From positions 1 through 64,000 of the forward strand of contig QANU01019398.1 in NCBI GenBank assembly GCA_003254905.1: DNA of 64,000 nucleotides, read 5' to 3'. This document shows, piece after piece, positions 59,530 through 64,000 of this stretch (the stretch's first letter is position 1; the number at the start of each line of letters is the position of its first letter). The translations under genes and the position numbers were made by a program. The notes under the pieces are model-generated. The model was not told where the DNA came from. It saw only the letters and a list, made by a program, of their open reading frames with translations, and made no database searches. The stretch comes from Nissolia schottii (lineage: Eukaryota > Streptophyta > Magnoliopsida > Fabales > Fabaceae).

Positions 59530-61254
59530 TACCAGTTACTGGCGCTTCGGGTTTCAGTGCATTGCTTTTCGCCACTTCAATAGTACAACATAGAGAAATG
59601 CTACCTAAAGAATAAAAGTGGAGAATGATACATAGACAACTAACAAGATACAATAAGATAAAGTTGTTGTAAAATACAATAATTATGTAGAGCCCATGTG
59701 TAATTCAAAATATTCTTCTTTCTCCTCTACGTCACTCGATTTCTCTCTCTTCCTCATTCTCTTTCTCTCACTCCTAGAGTTTGGAAGCAAAAACAAAACC
59801 CTTGTTTCTTGTTCCTTCAAAGCCTTTTTCGTTTCTTCGTCTTCATCTTTGCTTGTTCATCCTTTCTCCAACCTATTGCACTAAGTAGATCGAGGTATGT
59901 GTTATCCCTCCCCCTCCTTTCAATCACTTCGTTCCTGGTATGGTATCTTTTTAGAGTGTTGATTTTTCTGTTTTAGAGTGTCTTTTTTTTGTTGTTGTTA
60001 GAAACATTATTTGTTCACAACGATTATTTTCTTTGTTTGCAGGGGGTTGTTTACAAAGGTTGCATAATAGTTTATGAAATGTACATTGTTCTCGTGAAAG
60101 AAACCAAAATATTTATGCAAAAGAAACAAACATGTCTGAGAAAAGAAATCAATATGATAAAAAAACCAACACGACTCTGTTTAATTTAACAAGAAACCAC
60201 CATGACTAAAAAAAAGTGGGACTAAAAAACCAACATGACGTTACTCAATATATAAGATGTTAGAATCTTTGTTTATTTATCACTTCTTTATCCATAACTT
60301 ATTGGTACTAGTTTATTTTTATTATTTGTCATTGTTTTAGCCTGTTAGTTTCTTTGTGTTAGGTTGTTGATTTATTGGTTTCTTCATTTTTTTAATGTTG
60401 AAAAGGAATAGAAAGAGTGCTTTAAGAGTCACATACTGCACGGGACTAAAGATTTTACTATATTATAAGTATTCCAACAACAATGTATAAACTACTAATG
60501 TTATTTATAAAGAAGTTTTTAAAAATGTAAGTCAATTCTCATTATCAAACAAGCAATTATATATAAATGAAATGTGTCATTATTTATTTTCCAATTCTTT
60601 ATAAATACATCTACAATGATTTATCTCATAAATTAGACATCTCAGTCAATATATGAGTAAATGTTTACTACTTCCATTCTTCAATTAGGTAATTACATAT
60701 TCTATTTTGTATAATGACTTGCAATTCATAAAAATTTTAATATAATATATGATTATAAAAGTTAATATTATATAACTACGTATATTCTCGCCGCGCATAT
60801 TAGATCCAAGTTGTTTTAAGCTTGCTGGGGCTACTGGTACGTGGGGCAAAGTGCTAAGCACTAATCAGGTCATGCACATGCATATAATGGAATGAGATCT
60901 TTTAGCTCTAAACAATGACCTTTAGGTCTCATGAAAAGGCAAATGGTGTGAAAAGTATGACATGGCACACCCCAATACCTGCCTCTTTCATAAGAGAAAA
61001 AAAATCAAATAAAATAAGGATTTTAATAACTAATGTCCTCAATGCATTAGTTAAAGAATCAAAAACTCTAAATTTTAGAGTTTTTAATGTATGTAAATTT
61101 TTAATAAAAAATTATTTTTTTTATTTTCTTAACAAGTGTCCCGAGGACATATGCTAATTTTTTTCATAAAATAATTATGAACAATTCCAATTTTAAATTC
61201 GGTAAAATAGCACCACCTTCTTTGCTTGTTCTTCAATTCAAAAATCAACCTAGA
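59530..61254. other. Intergenic DNA between NPF gene and response regulator
   Basis: No supported gene. A CT-rich stretch followed by GATCGAG/GTATGTG (59700-59900) looks like a 5' UTR exon with a donor, but no downstream coding exon follows. The stretch 60480-60780 is very AT-rich. The distal promoter of the response regulator probably lies within 60780-61254. Confidence 0.4.
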
Positions 61255-61312
61255 AGATCCTTGAGATTCTTCATGAAATCTGTGGGATCCCGCTTTCCAA
61301 TCTGTCAGATTT
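61255..61312 (+). promoter_or_regulatory. Cluster of AGATHY type-B ARR binding sites
   Basis: Within 58 bp: AGATCC (61255), AGATTC (61264), AGATTT on the minus strand (61276-61281) and AGATTT (61307). A further AGATT core lies on the minus strand at 61299-61303. The cluster is 163-220 bp upstream of the ATG of a type-A response regulator. Type-A genes are known direct targets of type-B ARRs through (A/G)GAT(T/C) core sites, so cytokinin induction is expected. Function is inferred only. Confidence 0.5.
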
Positions 61313-61474
61313 CCAATGAGGATTATGCGTCTTCCTGGCCAGGATGGTTTTCCCATTTAAAATGTCACGTCCTGATTCATCGCCATCATTTTCATATCTC
61401 CCTTCTGGCTTTCTTCTACTCTTCCATCCATCTTTCTCCATCTGTTGTGGCTTGCACCTATAATCATCCTAGTT

Positions 61475-63045
61475 ATGGGTATGTCTGCAGAGGCCCAGTT
61501 CCATGTTTTGGCTGTTGATGACAGTGTAATTGACAGAATGTTGATTGAGAGGCTCCTCAAAACCTCTTCATTTCATGGTATTTATCTTGTTCATGCTTGT
61601 TTCTTGTAAACCGTCAAATTAGTCTCCAAAGTTGACAACCGACTTCAAATTCGTCCTTTGAGTTTTGAAATCCCTCAAAGTCCTTGAAGTTGGCAAAAGG
61701 CAACCAAATTAGTTTTTTGACATCAATTTGATAACTTCAAAGACTACAAGAGGGGACTTCAAACTCTAGGTACAAATTTAAAGTCACTGGCAACTTCAAG
61801 GGTTAATTAGAAGGTTTATTCCTTTTATTATTATCATTTTTGAAACATGGATTTATATTGTAATACTGGCTTTGAGTAGTCATTGTGTTATCTGATTCTT
61901 ATGGATGTGTTGTAACCGCAGTTACTGCAGTGGACTCTGCCAGTAAAGCTATAAAATACCTTGGCTTGGTTGAAGATAAGCTGAGGACTTCTGACAATCC
62001 TTCTGCTGCTTCAGAAACTCAACAGGTTCAATTCTTTGCTCTAAGTTCATACCTATTGCTTAAAGTCTTGAACCATTTTTATGGACAGACAGAAACAAAA
62101 TTATTAAACAATTTTTTATTAATATTTGATCTAATTTCTTACACTTGTTCATGCAGGATGTTGAAGTAAATCTGATCATAACAGATTACTGTATGCCTGG
62201 AATGACTGGCTATGATCTGCTGAGAAAAATCAAGGTAGGCTTTTCACTCTTGATATATTTTTTAAGATGTTTTAGGGGTTTGTGTTACTTCTTTATTTGA
62301 TTATTCTATCTTAAATTCCATTAAATTCTGCTATAATTTTCTGCTCATTTCCAAAATTTGAATGCATCACAGAACATGGCCAAATTATGTCGTACTGAGC
62401 TGATTTTTCTTTTCTATTAGAAAAACATTTTGGAAAGAAGGGATCAAATTTCATAAATGCAAGTGATGTCAATTTTCAAACACTTCAAAAAATATCACTT
62501 GTGAAGTTGTGACATCAACGTTGGGATATTTCCCAAATTTCAATATCAAAAATGTCAAACCAAATTTGCCATGGGGTCATGACCTTCATTTGACTGCATA
62601 TTTGCTAAATTTTAAAAGAAAATATTAAAAAGGGCTCATTGATGTGCAGGAATCAAAATCACTTAGAGACATACCAGTTGTGATTATGTCCTCGGAGAAT
62701 GTTCCATCAAGGATCAACAGGTGAGGGAATTGCAACCCATAACCAAATCTAATATCAAAATAATTATTTTCAAAATTTTCATATTAACATATGAGGGGGC
62801 TTCAAGTGATTGAGTTACAAATCTGATGAATCCTGATTCATGTTTTGATCAGATGTTTGGAAGATGGGGCCGAAGAATTCTTTCTGAAACCAGTTCAACA
62901 GTCAGATGTAAACAAGCTCAAGCCCCATTTATTGAAATCAAGAGTTAAGGAAGAGCAAGACCAACCCATCAACAACAACAACAAAAGGAAAGGCAATGAT
63001 GAAAGCCATTCCCCGGATAAAACCAGACTAAAATGCACCAGTTAA
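61475..63045 (+). CDS. Type-A two-component response regulator (ARR8/ARR9-like)
   Basis: Phosphoacceptor protein acting as a negative-feedback regulator of cytokinin His-Asp phosphorelay, probably in nucleus and cytosol. Exons: 61475-61577, 61922-62025, 62157-62234, 62650-62720, 62853-63045, all in phase, giving 182 residues. The receiver domain spans about 8-140, with the acidic pair D15-D16 (VLAVDDS), phosphoacceptor D79 ([15 protein letters not shown]), the S/T position in [13 protein letters not shown], and K131 in EEFFLKPV. After the receiver there is only a short N-rich, basic tail ([12 protein letters not shown]) and no Myb-like DNA-binding domain, which makes it type A. The start [16 protein letters not shown] fits the ARR8/9 subgroup. 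The C-terminal tail is shorter than in Arabidopsis ARR8/ARR9. Exact orthology was not tested. Confidence 0.93.
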
Positions 63046-64000
63046 TATTGGTTCCAAATTAAAATTGATAATACACAGGTAGTGCTTAAAACATTTTCCT
63101 CTTATTTATTTATCTGGCTAAGTAGTGAGAAAGGTAGATGGCAGCCCAATCATACAAAAGAAATCAGCAGTATAAGTCCTGGATGTAAATAGTCGAGAAA
63201 GAATTCCATTGATTTTGGTTGACAAATGGCAATCATGTGACAATTTTTACTTCACTTTTTCTCTCATGGTTGACTGAGTATGAGTATGAGTATGGGCACC
63301 AATTTATTTATTTTCTTCTCTCATGGTTGACTCAACACTTGATTCATCTAATGGTGGAATCTCTCACTTTACCCTCTAAAATGAGGGATCTCACTTTAGA
63401 GGGTCCAAATCCCAAAAGAAGGTCAACAATCTATAGATGCAAACATATCTATATGATCAAAGCAAATGCTACCTAAATTAAGGAAACTAAAGGCATCCTT
63501 ATGTATCTCTAATAATCTCTTTTATATATCCAATTCTTGGCAAGTTCTTTGATGTAGCGGTTGAAACTTGGTGCGTAATGCACCAAGCTTAAAAAATAAG
63601 TCTATGGTAGTCTATAGGGATATTATAGGAACTAACAAGGTTACCAAACTCGCATTTCAAGGAAAGAAAAATTGACACAACATGCACTACCGATGAAAGA
63701 AAAAGAAAAAATTGAAACCCTATGACCGATCAAATTAAATGCGAAATACCTGCTGTAGCTCCTACTCAATCACAACGGCTTAACCACATACAAATAGAAG
63801 ATATGTACTTGCATTTCCATCAGAAAATGCTGGGAAGGACAATTCAGTGAAGTTCTTGAGTAATAGAACTATTAGAAGAAAAATGCAGTGGTCATAATAC
63901 TTGTCACAGTCAAATACAGTAATGAATTTGTCATCAAGACAAAAATATGCATAAATAGGTTTCAAAAGAACATGAGTTATGATGATTAAGATACAAGGGT
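63046..64000. other. 3' flank of the response regulator
   Basis: Probable 3' UTR followed by AT-rich intergenic DNA. An 18-bp piece (TTCTCTCATGGTTGACT) occurs twice, near 63260 and 63315. No further gene was recognised before the window ends. Confidence 0.4.
63371..63404. repeat. Perfect 10-bp hairpin
   Basis: ACCCTCTAAA at 63371-63380 and its exact reverse complement TTTAGAGGGT at 63395-63404, separated by 14 nt. It lies in the 3' flank of the response regulator. It could be a small RNA hairpin or a transposon footprint. Confidence 0.6.

Noticed and set aside
59696-59900. First exon of a new gene between the NPF gene and the response regulator
   Set aside because: A CT-rich leader and a donor-like GTATGTG are present, but no coding exon with protein character follows on the plus strand before 61475.

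Overview
This is a stretch of plant nuclear DNA: AT-rich, with genes split by many GT-AG introns and with a heavy load of retrotransposons. Protein and repeat character point to a papilionoid legume, probably Glycine or a close relative; that is inference from remembered similarity, not a database match. Two assembly gaps are visible, a single N at 37358 and 34 N at 57764-57797.

Three protein-coding genes can be built exon by exon with consistent reading phase. (1) Minus strand, 19822 down to 1414: the largest subunit of RNA polymerase V (NRPE1), 17 coding exons and about 1920 residues. It has the polymerase metal-binding motif DFDGD, a GW/WG-rich ARGONAUTE-binding tail built of about 61-residue repeats, and a C-terminal DeCL domain. 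A non-coding 5' exon lies near 20471-20835. (2) Plus strand, 40210-59419: an NRT1/PTR (NPF) transporter of 570 residues in five exons. Its third intron is 14.3 kb long because of nested transposons, yet the coding frame is intact. (3) Plus strand, 61475-63045: a type-A cytokinin response regulator (ARR8/ARR9-like), 182 residues in five exons, with a cluster of AGATHY-type sites about 165-220 bp upstream of the start codon.

The rest is mostly mobile DNA. A decayed LINE sits in NRPE1 intron 3, with a second 5'-truncated LINE tail inserted in the opposite direction. Between NRPE1 and the NPF gene (20.8-40.1 kb) lie a copia-like LTR fragment, an LTR of 'family A' with its polypurine tract, an Athila-like 3' LTR, a solo LTR nested in 'family B' LTR sequence, and a 33-39 kb zone of family-B LTR DNA with 175-bp and 90-bp tandem repeats and three diverged copies of the LTR end. 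The NPF intron carries a decayed Tat-like Ty3 element on the minus strand (about 46.6-57.6 kb). Its integrase is split by a family-A solo LTR (5-bp target duplication TATGG) and its gag region by a Mutator-like foldback element. An antisense coiled-coil ORF remnant lies beyond its pol.

The three genes do not form a pathway. NRPE1 acts in RNA-directed DNA methylation, which silences elements of the kinds found around and inside these genes. No clearly new biological system was found. The most checkable items are the rearranged WG repeats of NRPE1, the nested insertions with target duplications, the stop codons in the dead Ty3 element that look like cytosine deamination, a 119-codon ORF unique to one LTR copy, and the AGATHY cluster.
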